Of a DNA stretch of 64,000 bases, positions 1 through 10,800 are shown piece by piece. Under the pieces are notes generated by a model. The model had not been told where the DNA came from. It did not search any database and saw only the letters and a list, made by a program, of their open reading frames with translations. How positions within the stretch are numbered: the first letter of the stretch is position 1; the number at the start of each line of letters is the position of its first letter. The position numbers and the translations under genes are program-made. Source of the stretch: Aplidium turbinatum (Eukaryota; Chordata; Ascidiacea; Aplousobranchia; Polyclinidae); assembly GCA_918807975.1 (NCBI GenBank), contig OU964926.1, positions 23,877,996 through 23,941,995 of the forward strand. The letters are read 5' to 3'.

Positions 1-304
1 TATTATTTGCAGAAGTTTCTCCATCCAAATAGGAACAATTTTCTGGTTCCTGCACTTGGAGCTGACATCACTTGCTTCCTCAACCGAACTTTTCCAGTTG
101 ATGTCGACTGCGCGCCGAGTGACAAGAATTCTTCCACGACCTCACAAAGGATCAAAGTTCTACACCGCTCTAGAGCACACATCGCTTTCCTATTGATCAG
201 TGTTTGTTAGGCTACATTACTTGATTCGGACAAGCCATTACACCACCAATTAGGCTATTTGTGTGCCTGATCCTAATCCTTTCTATGACTTTAGCATTTT
301 TTCA
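1..304. other. Left flank, no feature recognised
   Basis: Unique-looking AT-rich sequence. A 67-codon open frame at 7-210 has no recognisable motif and no splice context, so I do not call it. The tandem array starts abruptly near 305. Confidence 0.5.
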
Positions 305-3300
305 ATATCAATGGGAGGCAATTAATTATCGTGAACACGCAATGCGAGTCCAGAAAGACGATCGATTCGCCATTGAAATGCATTGGGCAAAAGCTTCGTT
401 GGGGGGGGCTGTCTTCGAACAACGATTGCTCTTATATTAAATAAGCTATAAAAATGAAAGTTATCACTTCAATAAACAGTAACATGTTCTTTTAAGTGGA
501 TTTGATTTAAATTGTTTATCATTTAAAATGAAGTTTTGGTAATGGTTTGCATTTGGTCAAGTTTAGGTGGCCACTAGATGGAGCTAGTAGTTTTTTGGGA
601 CTTGGTATTAACTTAGTTGGTTAGACCTATGCTTCTGCTTTTCAACGATAGCAAATCTGTTGAAATTGAGCAAGAAATGAATAAATGGGAGACAATTAAT
701 TATCGTGATCACACAGGGCGTGAACTGAAAGACGATCGATTTGCCATTGAAATGCATTGGGAAAAAGCTTCGTTGGGGAGCTGTCTTCGAACAACGATTG
801 CTCGCATATTAAATAAGATATAAAAATGAAGGTTAGCCCTTCAATAAACAGTGACATGTTCTTTTAATTGGATTTGATTTAGATTGTTTATCATTTAAAA
901 TGAAGTTTTGGTGATGGTTTGAATTTGGTCAAGTTTAGGTGGCCACTAGATGGAGCTAGTAGTATTTTGGGATTTGATATTAACTTAGTTGGTTAGATCT
1001 GTGCTTGTGCTTTTCAACGATAGCAAATCTGTTGAAATTGAGCAAGAAATGAATAAATGGGAGACAATTAATTATCGTGAACACGCAGGGCGTGAACTGA
1101 AAGACGATCGATTCGCCATTGAAATGCATTGGGCAAAAGCTTCGTTGGGGGGGGCTGTCTTCGAACAACGATTGCTCGCATATTAAATAAGATATAAAAA
1201 TGAAAGTTAACACTTCAATAAACAGTAATATGTTCTTTTAATTGGTTGTCGTTAAATGTTTTTATCATTGCAAATAAACTTTTGATAATGGTTTGAATTT
1301 GGTCAAGTTTAGGTGGCCACTAGATGGAGCTAGTAGTATTTTGGGACTTGATATTAACTTAGTTGGTTAGATATATGCTTGTGCTTTTCAACGATAGCAA
1401 ATCTGTTGAAATTGAGCAAGAAATTAATAAATGGGAGACAATTAATTATCGTGAACACGCAGGGCGTGAACTGAAAGACGATCGATTCGCCATTGAAATG
1501 CATTGGGAAAAAGCTTCGTTGGGGGGCTGTCTTCGAACAACGATTGCTCCTATATTAAATAAGATATAAAAATGAAGGTTAGCCCTTCAATAAACAGTGA
1601 CATGTTCTTTTAATTGGATTTGATTTAGATTGTTTATCATTTAAAATGAAGTTTTGGTGATGGTTTGCATTTGGTCAAGTTTAGGTGGCCACTAGATGGA
1701 GCTAGTAGTATTTTGGGACTTGATATTAACTTAGTTGGTTAGATCTATGCTTGTGCTTTTCAACGGTAGCAAATCTGTTGAAATTGAGCAAGAAATGAAT
1801 AAATGGGAGACAATTAATTATCGTGATCACGCAGGGCGTGAACTGAAAGACGATCGATTCGCCATTGAAATGCATTGGGAAAAAGCTTCGTTGAGGGGCT
1901 GTCTTCGAACAACGATTGCTCGCATATTAAATAAGATATAAAAATGAAGGTTAGCCCTTCAATAAACAGTAATATGTTCTTTTAATTGGATTTGATTTAG
2001 ATTGTTTGTCATTGCAAATAAACTTTTGATAATGGTTTGAATTTGGTCAAGTTTAGGTGGCCACTAGATGGAGCTAGAAGTATTTTGGGACTTGATATTA
2101 ACTTAGTTGGTTAGATCTGTGCTTGTGCTGTTCAACGATAGCAAATCTGTTGAAATTGAGCAAGAAATGAATAAATGGGAGACAATTAATTATCGTGATC
2201 ACGCAGGGCGTGAACTGAAAGACGATCGATTCGCCATTGAAATGCATTGGGAAAAAGCTTCGTTGGGGGGCTGTCTTCGAACAACGATTGCTCGCATATT
2301 AAATAAGATATAAAAATGAAGGTTAGCCCTTCAATAAACAGTAATATGTTCTTTTAATTGGATTTTATTTAGATTGTTTATCATTGCAAATAAACTTTTG
2401 ATAGTGGTTTGAATTTGGTCAAGTTTAGGTGGCCACTAGATAGAGCTAGTTGTTTTTTGGGACTTGATATTAACTTGGTTGGTTAGATATATGCTTGTGC
2501 TTTTCAACGATAGCAAATCTGTTGAAATTGAGCAAGAAATGAATAAATGGGAGACAATTAATTATCGTGAACACGCAGGGCGTGAACTGAAAGACGATCG
2601 ATTCGCCATTGAAATGCATTGGGAAAAAGCTTCGTTGGGGGGCTGTCTTCGAACAACGATTGCTCCTATATTAAATAAGATATAAAAATGAAGGTTAGCC
2701 CTTCAATAAACAGTGACATGTTCTTTTAATTGGATTTGATTTAGATTGTTTATCATTTAGAATGAAGTTTTGGTGATGGTTTGCATTTGGTCAAGTTTAG
2801 GTGGCCACTAGATGGAGCTAGAAGTATTTTGGGACTTGATATTAACTTAGTTGGTTAGATCTGTGCTTGTGCTGTTCAACGATAGCAAATCTGTTGAAAT
2901 TGAGCAAGAAATGAATAAATGGGAGACAATTAATTATCGTGAACACGCAGGGCGTGAACTGAAAGACGATCGATTCGCCATTGAAATGCATTGGGCAAAA
3001 GCTTCGTTGGGGGGCTGTCTTCGAACAACGATTGCTCGCATATTAAATAAGATATAAAAATGAAAGTTAACACTTCAATAAACAGTAATATGTTCTTTTA
3101 ATTGGTTGTCGTTAAATGTTTTTATCATTGCAAATAAACTTTTGATAATGGTTTGAATTTGGTCAAGTTTAGGTGGCCACTAGATGGAGCTAGTAGTATT
3201 TTGGGACTTGATATTAACTTAGTTGGTTAGATATATGCTTGTGCTTTTCAACGATAGCAAATCTGTTGAAATTGAGCAAGAAATGAATAAATGGGAGACA

Positions 3301-4059
3301 ATTAATTATCGTGAACACGCAGGTCGTGAACTGAAAGACGATCGATTCGCCATTGAAATGCATTGGGCAAAAGCTTCGTTGGGGGGCTGTCTTCGAACAA
3401 CGATTGCTCCTATATTAAATAAGATATAAAAATGAAGGTTAGCCCTTCAATAAACAGTGACATGTTCTTTTAATTGGATTTGATTTAGATTGTTTATCAT
3501 TTAAAATGAAGTTTTGGTGATGGTTTGCATTTGGTCAAGTTTAGGTGGCCACTAGATGGAGCTGGAAGTATTTTGGGACTTGGTATTAACTTAGTTGGTT
3601 AGACCTATGCTTCTGCTTTTCAACGATAGCAAATCTGTTGAAATTGAGCAAGAAATGAATAAATGGGAGACAATTAATTATCGTGATCACATAGGGCGTG
3701 AACTGAAAGACGATCGATTCGTCATTGAAATGCATTGGGCAAAAGCTTCGTTGGGGGGCTGTCTTCGAACAACGATTGCTCGCATATTAAATAAGATATA
3801 AAAATGAAAGTTAGTACTTCAATACACAGTAACATGTTCTTTTAATTGGATTTGATTTAGATTGTTTATCATTTAAAATGAAGTTTTGGTGAAGTTTTGG
3901 TTGAAGTTTTGATGGTCAAGTTTAAGTGACCACTAGATGGAGCTAGTAGTATTTTGGGACTTGGTATTAACTTAGTTGGTTAGATCTATGCTTGTGCTTT
4001 CCTACGATAGCAAATTTGTTGAAATTGAACAACAAATCAATAAATGGGAGACAATTTCT
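305..4059 (+). repeat. Tandem array of ten ~372-bp units, each with a 68-codon ORF
   Basis: The same unit recurs with starts at about 617, 989, 1363, 1735, 2107, 2479, 2851, 3223, 3595 and 3967, plus the 3' part of a preceding unit at 305-616. Spacing is 372 bp, 374 once. Each unit reads a 68-codon frame opening with TTG (first ATG or GTG at codon 5), containing the string FNDSKSVEIEQEMNKWETIN, and ending ILNKI. Most differences between copies change the amino acid (Asp/Glu, Ala/Glu, Arg/Pro, Thr/Ala/Ile). The copies at about 245 and 989 carry a longer G run that shifts the frame. This argues against protein-level selection and for a young satellite homogenised by unequal exchange. The non-coding part of the unit is as conserved as the frame. 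I recognise no protein family in the frame. The AATAAA in each unit could be chance. Confidence 0.95.
568..586 (+). promoter_or_regulatory. CTCF-core-like motif, first of about ten array copies
   Basis: TGGCCACTAGATGGAGCTA lies between the ORFs of the array. It matches the vertebrate CTCF core consensus (TGGCCACCAGGGGGCGCTA) at 15 of 19 positions. It recurs once per unit (near 938, 1312, 1684, 2056, 2428, 2800, 3172, 3544 and 3916), with small changes in the 2428 and 3916 copies. The resemblance is seen in the sequence; binding is not shown, and presence of CTCF in this organism is assumed. Confidence 0.25.
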
Positions 4060-4500
4060 TTCCGGTGTGTTTCAGTGCATTTCCACCCCGCTCTTCCTCT
4101 TTCATAATAGTCTATTCCAATATGTGTGACGTCATCATTTTTTCCGGTTGACCAACAGGGCGTCTTGTGCAAGAGCACCAAACATCGTTGCTTCGACATA
4201 TCATTGCTACTGAAAAAAATCGAGATTAAAATAACTTTAATTGAGATTACAATAACTTTAAAGTTGTATTGGCACCTTTTTTAACTTAAATAATGTCAAA
4301 AATAACCTCGTCTATTAAGGAAATTTTGTAGGATTTCCGATTGAGAAAAAGGGGATTTTTCAGGACAAAAAAGGAAACTGAAGAGGATTTATCAATTGTC
4401 AGAAGTGGAAGCACTGGTTGCAAACCTTGCGGTTTTCCCGCAAGTTTGGGATTGTTTTTTTTTCGAGTTTTGGTACCTTTTTTTGAGTTTGCGGGTGTCT
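4060..4500. other. Array flank, no gene recognised
   Basis: The tandem unit breaks off after its GGGAGACAATT segment. What follows is low-complexity, T-rich unique sequence up to the inverted repeat of the next element. Confidence 0.4.
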
Positions 4501-5721
4501 CAGGCCTCGAAACAACTTTTTTTTTCCGGCGGCCAAACGTGTCCGACTGAAGCAAGCTGTTCGGCGGCCAATCACAAGCACATGGCGGCCATCGGAACTT
4601 CGACACGCATCAACATACAGTCTTCGAAATTAGCACATTTTTACTTCGGCAGAAGCGAAAAATATACTAGAGTAGTCTATCACGACCGCACTGTTTGATT
4701 TGTTGTGATGTAATAATGCCAAAAGTAGCGATAAAGCGAGCAACAAGATACGCACGTCGCACGCTGTTATAGTAATTCACGTTAAATAACTCACGGGGGG
4801 AAAGTAAGTTAATTTTGGGTTGATATAACGTTCGAGTCAGCACAAATCGATTTAATTTTTTCGGCGGGTTATATTGCGTAACAACAATGCCCAATAAGAA
4901 AGTTACGTTTGTTTTGCATTAATTCGACATCTAGCAACGTTGAATTATCATAAAATAATGTCAATTGCTCAATCAGGTACCGGTAACAAATTAATAGCTC
5001 CCTGCGAGAAGTTTGCATCGATTTACGTATACACTAACATAATTTCGGCACAATTGGGATACTGCGAACAACACAAAGTCTGTTTGATAAAGAACTAGCT
5101 GTCAGAATCGGAATCATCAGATGCTGTATCGGAGCACGAGGTTGTCGCGTCATCACGCCTTTGCCGTTCGCAATGAAGCGTCCACGTTTTGCGGCTTTCG
5201 TGCTTTGATACCAATCCACACGCCTCTTTCTTTTTCATAGAGATCCATCAGGGTGTTGACTAAGGAACAAATCTATGGCTGTGCCATAACGACTGGGAGG
5301 AATGTCTAACCCTAACCTTACAAGCGCTCGTGTAGCCTCGGCATTTTTATTGCCGACGCTAATGCGCCATTTGCCGACGCTAATTTCGAAGACTGAATAT
5401 ATCGCATCAATAAAATGTATTGTGATGTCACTTGCATCCTGCGGAGGTCAGACATCAGCTGCTTGGTCACTCAATAATGTTAACAATTCAAGCATAGACA
5501 GGGTGTATTGTGATTTATCGGATACTTTGACTGCTTTCTAATCCTTTGTGATTACAAGTGGCAAAGTACTTTATTCACAGGGCCGCTTGCGTAAATTTTC
5601 TCGGAACTTCATGGCGGACAAATGCGGCCGACGGAAGGGCGAGACCCGGCGGACAAAATGTCGGTTTTTGTAGGTTAATCGCGGCCATGGCCGCGATGGC
5701 CGCCTTCAGTTTCGAGGCCTG
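4501..5721. mobile_element. hAT-like element, TIR CAGGCCTCGAAAC
   Basis: CAGGCCTCGAAAC at 4501 is matched by GTTTCGAGGCCTG ending at 5721. Both ends are followed inward by GC-rich GGCGGCC/CGCGGCCATGGCCGCG segments. The flanks share only TGTCT, so the target duplication is short or decayed. The ends resemble those of the element at 44410-45583 (CAAGCCTTAAAG...TTTTAAGGCCTG), suggesting one family. No transposase was recognised inside, so it is probably non-autonomous. Confidence 0.6.
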
Positions 5722-6538
5722 TGTCTTGTTTTTGGGCTTTTTTTGGCCAGTCAATTTTTAGTAATTGCTATTTGTTGCTTTTTTTAAGTATCGATAGCGG
5801 AAAGTCATTGCTTTTTTGGGCACTATCGAATAGTGAAATAGTCATTGCTTTTTGACTAACGACTTCCAACCCTGGGTAGCCTGTTGAAGTACGGCAGGTG
5901 ACTGGATTGGCTGTGACGGTTGAAGGTTTCCGCTGAAGAAGTGCTTTGCAGCAGATTAATAGAATGAACTGCTGGTGAAGTTAGATTCAGCTGAATGAAA
6001 GAAAGCCGGCTGAAAGAACTGAACCTAATTTTCTTTGTTCAATCCATCAGTTTATTTGTTTGTCACATCACACATTTGTTCTGATTATTAATCTATGATT
6101 TTAAATAAACTGTACGGTATGCCTACATGTTTAAAACTTGGGCCATGGCAGTTGCAAACTTTAAAACTGACTGTTTTGAACCGATAACACTGATACTTGA
6201 GTATCTGTAGGCTACACCACTAATTTGTAGACCCACTGTGCCAGTATCTAAATAAATGGTGTGGCCAATTAGCTTAAAACAGAAGTAATGTTAACGTAGT
6301 TGCAGTAATAGCCTTTTTCAGAAAACATTGGCTAGGCCTGCTATATATATTAACTGATTAATAGTGTAATTATATTAAACTGCTTATTTCTGTGCACCAA
6401 TGGGTGACTCTATGGCCATTGCAGTGTTACTTCTTCTAATTGATTTGCTGTACGTATGGTATATGGCAAAAGTAAAAGCAACCAAATGCTATCATAAAAA
6501 TAGTAAGCATTTGAAACATGGGAAGTTGAATTCACTTT
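5722..6538. other. Intergenic, no gene recognised
   Basis: AT-rich sequence. A 61-codon open frame at 6400-6585 starts with a hydrophobic stretch but runs straight into the next transposon, so it is not called. Confidence 0.4.
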
Positions 6539-6940
6539 CAGGGGCGCCAGAACGGTTTTTGAATGGGGGGGGGGCAGAATTATGAAAAAAGGGCGCTTTT
6601 GTTGCTGAATAGCTAATTTTTTTTAAAGTTTTAAGATAAGGATATAGCAATAATGCTCATCCATCAGCTCATTATCGAGTAATGATACAAGTGTCCGGTA
6701 TGCAAAGAACAATGGCACGGGAGGGCATCATGCTATGTTATTATGATGCAGGCTAATTACCTACTGTGATACAGAATTTTGTGTCGTGAATATTAGTTTG
6801 AGGCATAAATGAAAGATTATAATTAGGCTAAAAGCTGAAATTTTTATATATATAATAATGCATTGCAAAATGTGCAGCAGCTTACATGACCTTAAAAGGG
6901 CATCATTTGCCCCCTTGCCTCCCCGCTTCCGGCGCCCTTG
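6539..6940. mobile_element. hAT MITE, TIR CAGGGGCGCC, 402 bp
   Basis: CAGGGGCGCCAGAACG at the left end pairs with CTTCCGGCGCCCTTG at the right. It is flanked by TTCACTTT (6531-6538) and TTCACTTG (6941-6948), a 7/8 target duplication. It is a shorter relative of the element at 44194-45810 and shows that element's sequence before a second transposon entered it. Confidence 0.85.
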
Positions 6941-7253
6941 TTCACTTGGTCATGCAGCCCATCTGAATCTAGCCTGGTAAATAACAAATATAAAAAGATT
7001 TCAGCTACTGTAAAGTTTGTAACTTTCTTGTCAATCCCTATCGATCTAACTTGGCTCGACACGATAAAAGCAAATTGCACAAAAAAAAAAGAAGTTGTCT
7101 GAAAGGAAAAAAAAAACTTGATGGAAAGAATTATGATCATAATTTTATTCTGCGCTAATAAAGTTGATAAAAGTTTTGCTATTTTTAAAGGTGAAAAAAA
7201 ATTGGTACTCTGTTCATCAATTTGGTACCCATTCATTAAGTGTGGTTGGCAAC

Positions 7254-7519
7254 ACTGACCGTCCTTATTTCTAAGATTTGTCCTTATTTTAAAGAGCAAT
7301 ATCTTAGAAAAATTAATTGTCCTTATTTCTAAGAAATGTCTTTGTTTTTGACTTGTCCTTATTTTGTCTTAGTTTTAACAATTACAAATCTTCTATCTTT
7401 TTTTGGGAATATATCAATGAGTACTGATAAAACCCTCACTGATATTACATGTGTTTACTTTTGTGTGTGTATCACTGTTGGTACCAACTGTTGGTACCAA
7501 CGTGTTGATACCAACTGTT
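7254..7519. repeat. Short direct repeats upstream of the dioxygenase gene
   Basis: GTCCTTATTTCTAAGA and close variants occur about four times at 7260-7365. TTGGTACCAAC-type repeats occur three times at 7478-7516. Both are small local duplications in the 5' flank of the gene; no function is implied. Confidence 0.6.
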
Positions 7520-7684
7520 AGCTTCAATACATATTGTCTTTATCAATTTGTTTACTGTATGATAATAATTGAAAGATGAATAAACACTCTGCAACATCTC
7601 ATATGTTGTTATTAGGCTATTATTATAATTCATGATGGGCCAGCAAAAATGTGGTCAAATCAACCTTTTGACATATAGTTTACC

Positions 7685-7729
7685 TAACTTATGTTTGTAT
7701 TTTGGTAGATATGCTTAAGTTTAAGCAAT
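7685..7729 (+). promoter_or_regulatory. Possible 3' splice site in the 5' leader (cis or SL trans-splice acceptor)
   Basis: A T-rich tract ending TATTTTGGTAG lies about 20 bases before the start codon at 7730. It has the form of a splice acceptor. In a tunicate it could receive a spliced leader, or it could close a 5' UTR intron. This is inference from sequence form only. Confidence 0.25.
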
Positions 7730-7891
7730 ATGTTGTTTCACTCAGTTCAATTTCTTTTTATTATTTGTGCTCTCTTGAGATTATCGTTGTCCAGTTCTGA
7801 CCTCAACAGTTATTTCTCCGAAGAAAACCTTTCATTGAAACATTTGCAATCATGTCTGTCGGCTGAGTACACTTCCAATTCTGGAAAAAAA
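7730..7891 (+). CDS. Exon 1: start and signal peptide
   Basis: ATG at 7730 begins MLFHSVQFLFIICALLRLSL, a strong signal peptide followed by a polar segment ending NSGKK at residue 54. The donor GTAAGC follows directly, phase 0. The open frame continues past it only by reading into the intron and the transposon that starts at 7925. Confidence 0.8.
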
Positions 7892-10800
7892 GTAAGCTTT
7901 ATCAATGATATTATTGAATTAAAGCAGTGCTCTTCAACCGGGTATACTGTATACCCAAGTGCATAGGCGCCGACTTTTATTTTTGCACGGGGTGGCGGAT
8001 AGCACAATATGGCAACCTAAAAACTTTCAAACTGCATGTTTTTGTTTGATTTTTACTAAGCGTGTTTCGTAGATGCAATTGTCTTTTCACACCTGATTTG
8101 TAGCTCGATAATTTACAAAGCAACTTTAAAACAAAGCACAGGAGGTATGTCGTGAATTTTATTGGTGCGTTGCTGCTCTGACAATTAACATTTGGCAAAA
8201 GTATTTTTGCGAACAGCAGCTCTGTCAATCTAACTGTTAATCAACTGGTCAAGTTGTCATGGTAGATCGCAAGTAGGTTTTTATGCGCCTGAGTGCACTA
8301 AACGATCGCTCCGCCTTGCAGGTGGTGGAAGGCAACGATAAGTATATTTTCACAATGCAGACCACGTTTGGAAGCATTAATGAAATTGTTTCATTGCTTG
8401 CAAATATATCAAGCAGTTGCAAATCGGACAGAATGCTCTACCTTTGCATCTATCGTAATGTAGCCACGGGAATTCGCTCCCCACGATTTTTGATAGCTTC
8501 TCCCTTCAACAGCGATTATCCTGCTCGTGCTAACGCCTTTTGGCAGTGGCACACTTTCGTTTCGTTGAGGCGTTTGATCACTTTCATGCTGGCTGAAATC
8601 CTGACTAGACGCAACAAAAAATGACTCAATGGAGGGCTGCAATTTTGAACGCTTTTTCGGTGGCATCTTTAAGCAGAATAAAACTGGAATGTCGGCGAAA
8701 ACTTTTACTGGACGACTTTTCGTAATTTTTTCTATGATGTAACCAGGCCTGGAAAAAATAGGGAATCCGGGAATGACATTCCCAGGAAATTTGTCGGTTT
8801 GCGGGAAATTTTTACCGTAAAAATCACATTACTAACGTCTTTCATTCACCGTCATCGTAATTTGCTAACATATTGCAGCTCCGACACTGATTCGTATCGC
8901 TGCTTAATGCGTATGTACGACCTCCAACTTGTACGTCAGAGCTGAACATGTTCTTAGCAAAATTACACAAATATGTTGCAGTAGTCCGTCCGAAAGCGTC
9001 GTCAAAAGCATGGGAAGTGTCATTGAAAAAAGTCGAAATGTTTGCGGAGGTACAAAAACATCCATAAATAAAAAACAAAATAAAGACATTAGCGACGAGC
9101 TACTCAATGGAATGGGCCACACATAAGCAAGTGTAATAGCATCGCGAAACAGGCTCTTAATCTACATTTCAAAGGAAAACTATGGCATTTTGGTACTAAT
9201 GACGTTCGTCGTTCGTTCGAAAGTGTACAAAGTGTCTGCTGTGGTGTGGTAGATAGACCAAACAACAAGAAATCGTCACCATCTTTTATGCCCCGGTAAT
9301 GTATTTGTAGTAATTTCGCACGGACAAAACTTGCTTGCGGTTTCTTTTATTTACAAAAACAGCTGTTTTAGCATGATTTTCGTAATTGGTTATGCTATTC
9401 ATGCACATACTATCAACCCGTTCGAGCATGAAGCGTTGTCATTGTCAACTTGTGAAGTACGTAACAAGCGGCTCGTGATGTATTGTTTCATGACATTCAC
9501 ACGGTGGTCGGTGAGACAGTGGATCTAATCTGTGAGCATGCGACGTCTAATTTAGCCTATTGTTCCAATTTTATTCCGATCAAAGTGGGCACATCATGCA
9601 CAAACAGTGCGTCATGCCTGCTTACGAATAAAATACGATACCAAGACTGTTTATTGGAACTATGAAGCTACAAATAGCCGTCTATGATATATCATATTTT
9701 TTGCATGAGGCTTTTCGCCAGAAAACTGTAAACGGTGTAATTATGACGTCATTATCGTGATTGTAAGCCGCGGGAAATTTTTTTTGCTAAAAAAAACAGA
9801 TTCCCGGGAAGCTAAACATTTTTTCCAGTCCTGGATGTAACAAGCAACTCCTATGTCAGACCAATAAATTCCCGCCTCACAGTTTGTCACGCATTGACAC
9901 GTAATATTACTGCATGAAGTAGATAACAAAGTAGAAATTAAAGCATGAAGTAGATGACAGTACACTCCAATTGAAATCGGAAAATAATTCAAAATGCAAA
10001 ATCTTGAGCAATTGAAAAAGGTTGCTTTTATTATTGGGAATTGGCAGGGGGTGTAGCTTTCCTCAAATAGAATCATATAAACGTATAAATTTGCAGAACG
10101 TTAAAACTGCTACTTTACTAAGTGCACTTTTTAAATGAAACTTAAAAAGTTTCAAAAATTGCACTTTTTTAATGAAATTTGAAAATAGGTATTCATTTAG
10201 GGGGTGAAGCTATCAATCATCGAGATAATTTTATTTCCAAGTATTTTATAGCTGGCATAATTTATAGCGATATTATGAGCAGTTTAAAAATTTTCAAAAA
10301 ATATTTTTGAAGGACGCAATGGAAAGATCGTATTTTATTGACTAATAAATCCCATTGTAAACCTAACAAATGTAACAATGACTTATGACAAGTAACAAAT
10401 AAAACGATCGCAACAACAAGGAAAAAACTCGTAGCCACGTGTTGCGTAATCTTCACGTAGCTTGCTTGATGTCACGCGAGTATCATGCTTGTGACAAAAA
10501 CAATCATTTTCTTCGCAATACTATATTGGTTCACCTCTTGCTTTACGTTGACTTGAAGCGAAAACCAATGATCAAAAAAAGATTTAAACGTACGTTCAAA
10601 TTACATTTATTTGCAGCAAGTAATGTAACCTAAACGGGGTGGCTGCCACCCCGCCACAGGGGTTACGGGGTGGCGTGGCCACCCCGTAACCCCGTAAGTC
10701 GGCGCCAGTGCCCAAGTGCGGAATGGCCCGTTTCGGCGAGTCCGATTCGGCGAGTCCGATTCGACTAGTCCGATTCGGCGAGTTCCCTATTCGGCGAGAG

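Larger units (their letters stand above)
7962..10710. mobile_element. hAT-like element, TIR CATAGGCGCCGACTT, 2749 bp
   Basis: Left end CATAGGCGCCGACTT; right end AAGTCGGCGCCAGTG; both flanked by CCCAAGTG (7954-7961 and 10711-10718). It belongs to the same family as 12267-13653. A GC-rich GGGGTGGC hairpin lies just inside the right end. It carries a minus-strand transposase start and is interrupted by a further hAT at 8744-9833. Confidence 0.9.

Noticed and set aside
617-3801. The 68-codon array frames as a peptide gene family
   Set aside because: Changes between copies are mostly non-synonymous, the spacer is equally conserved, and most frames start at TTG. I treat them as a satellite and leave the gene reading as a test.
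7889-7966. Extension of exon 1 frame past residue 54
   Set aside because: A good donor (GTAAGC) follows residue 54, and the extra codons read into the intron and the ends of two transposons.
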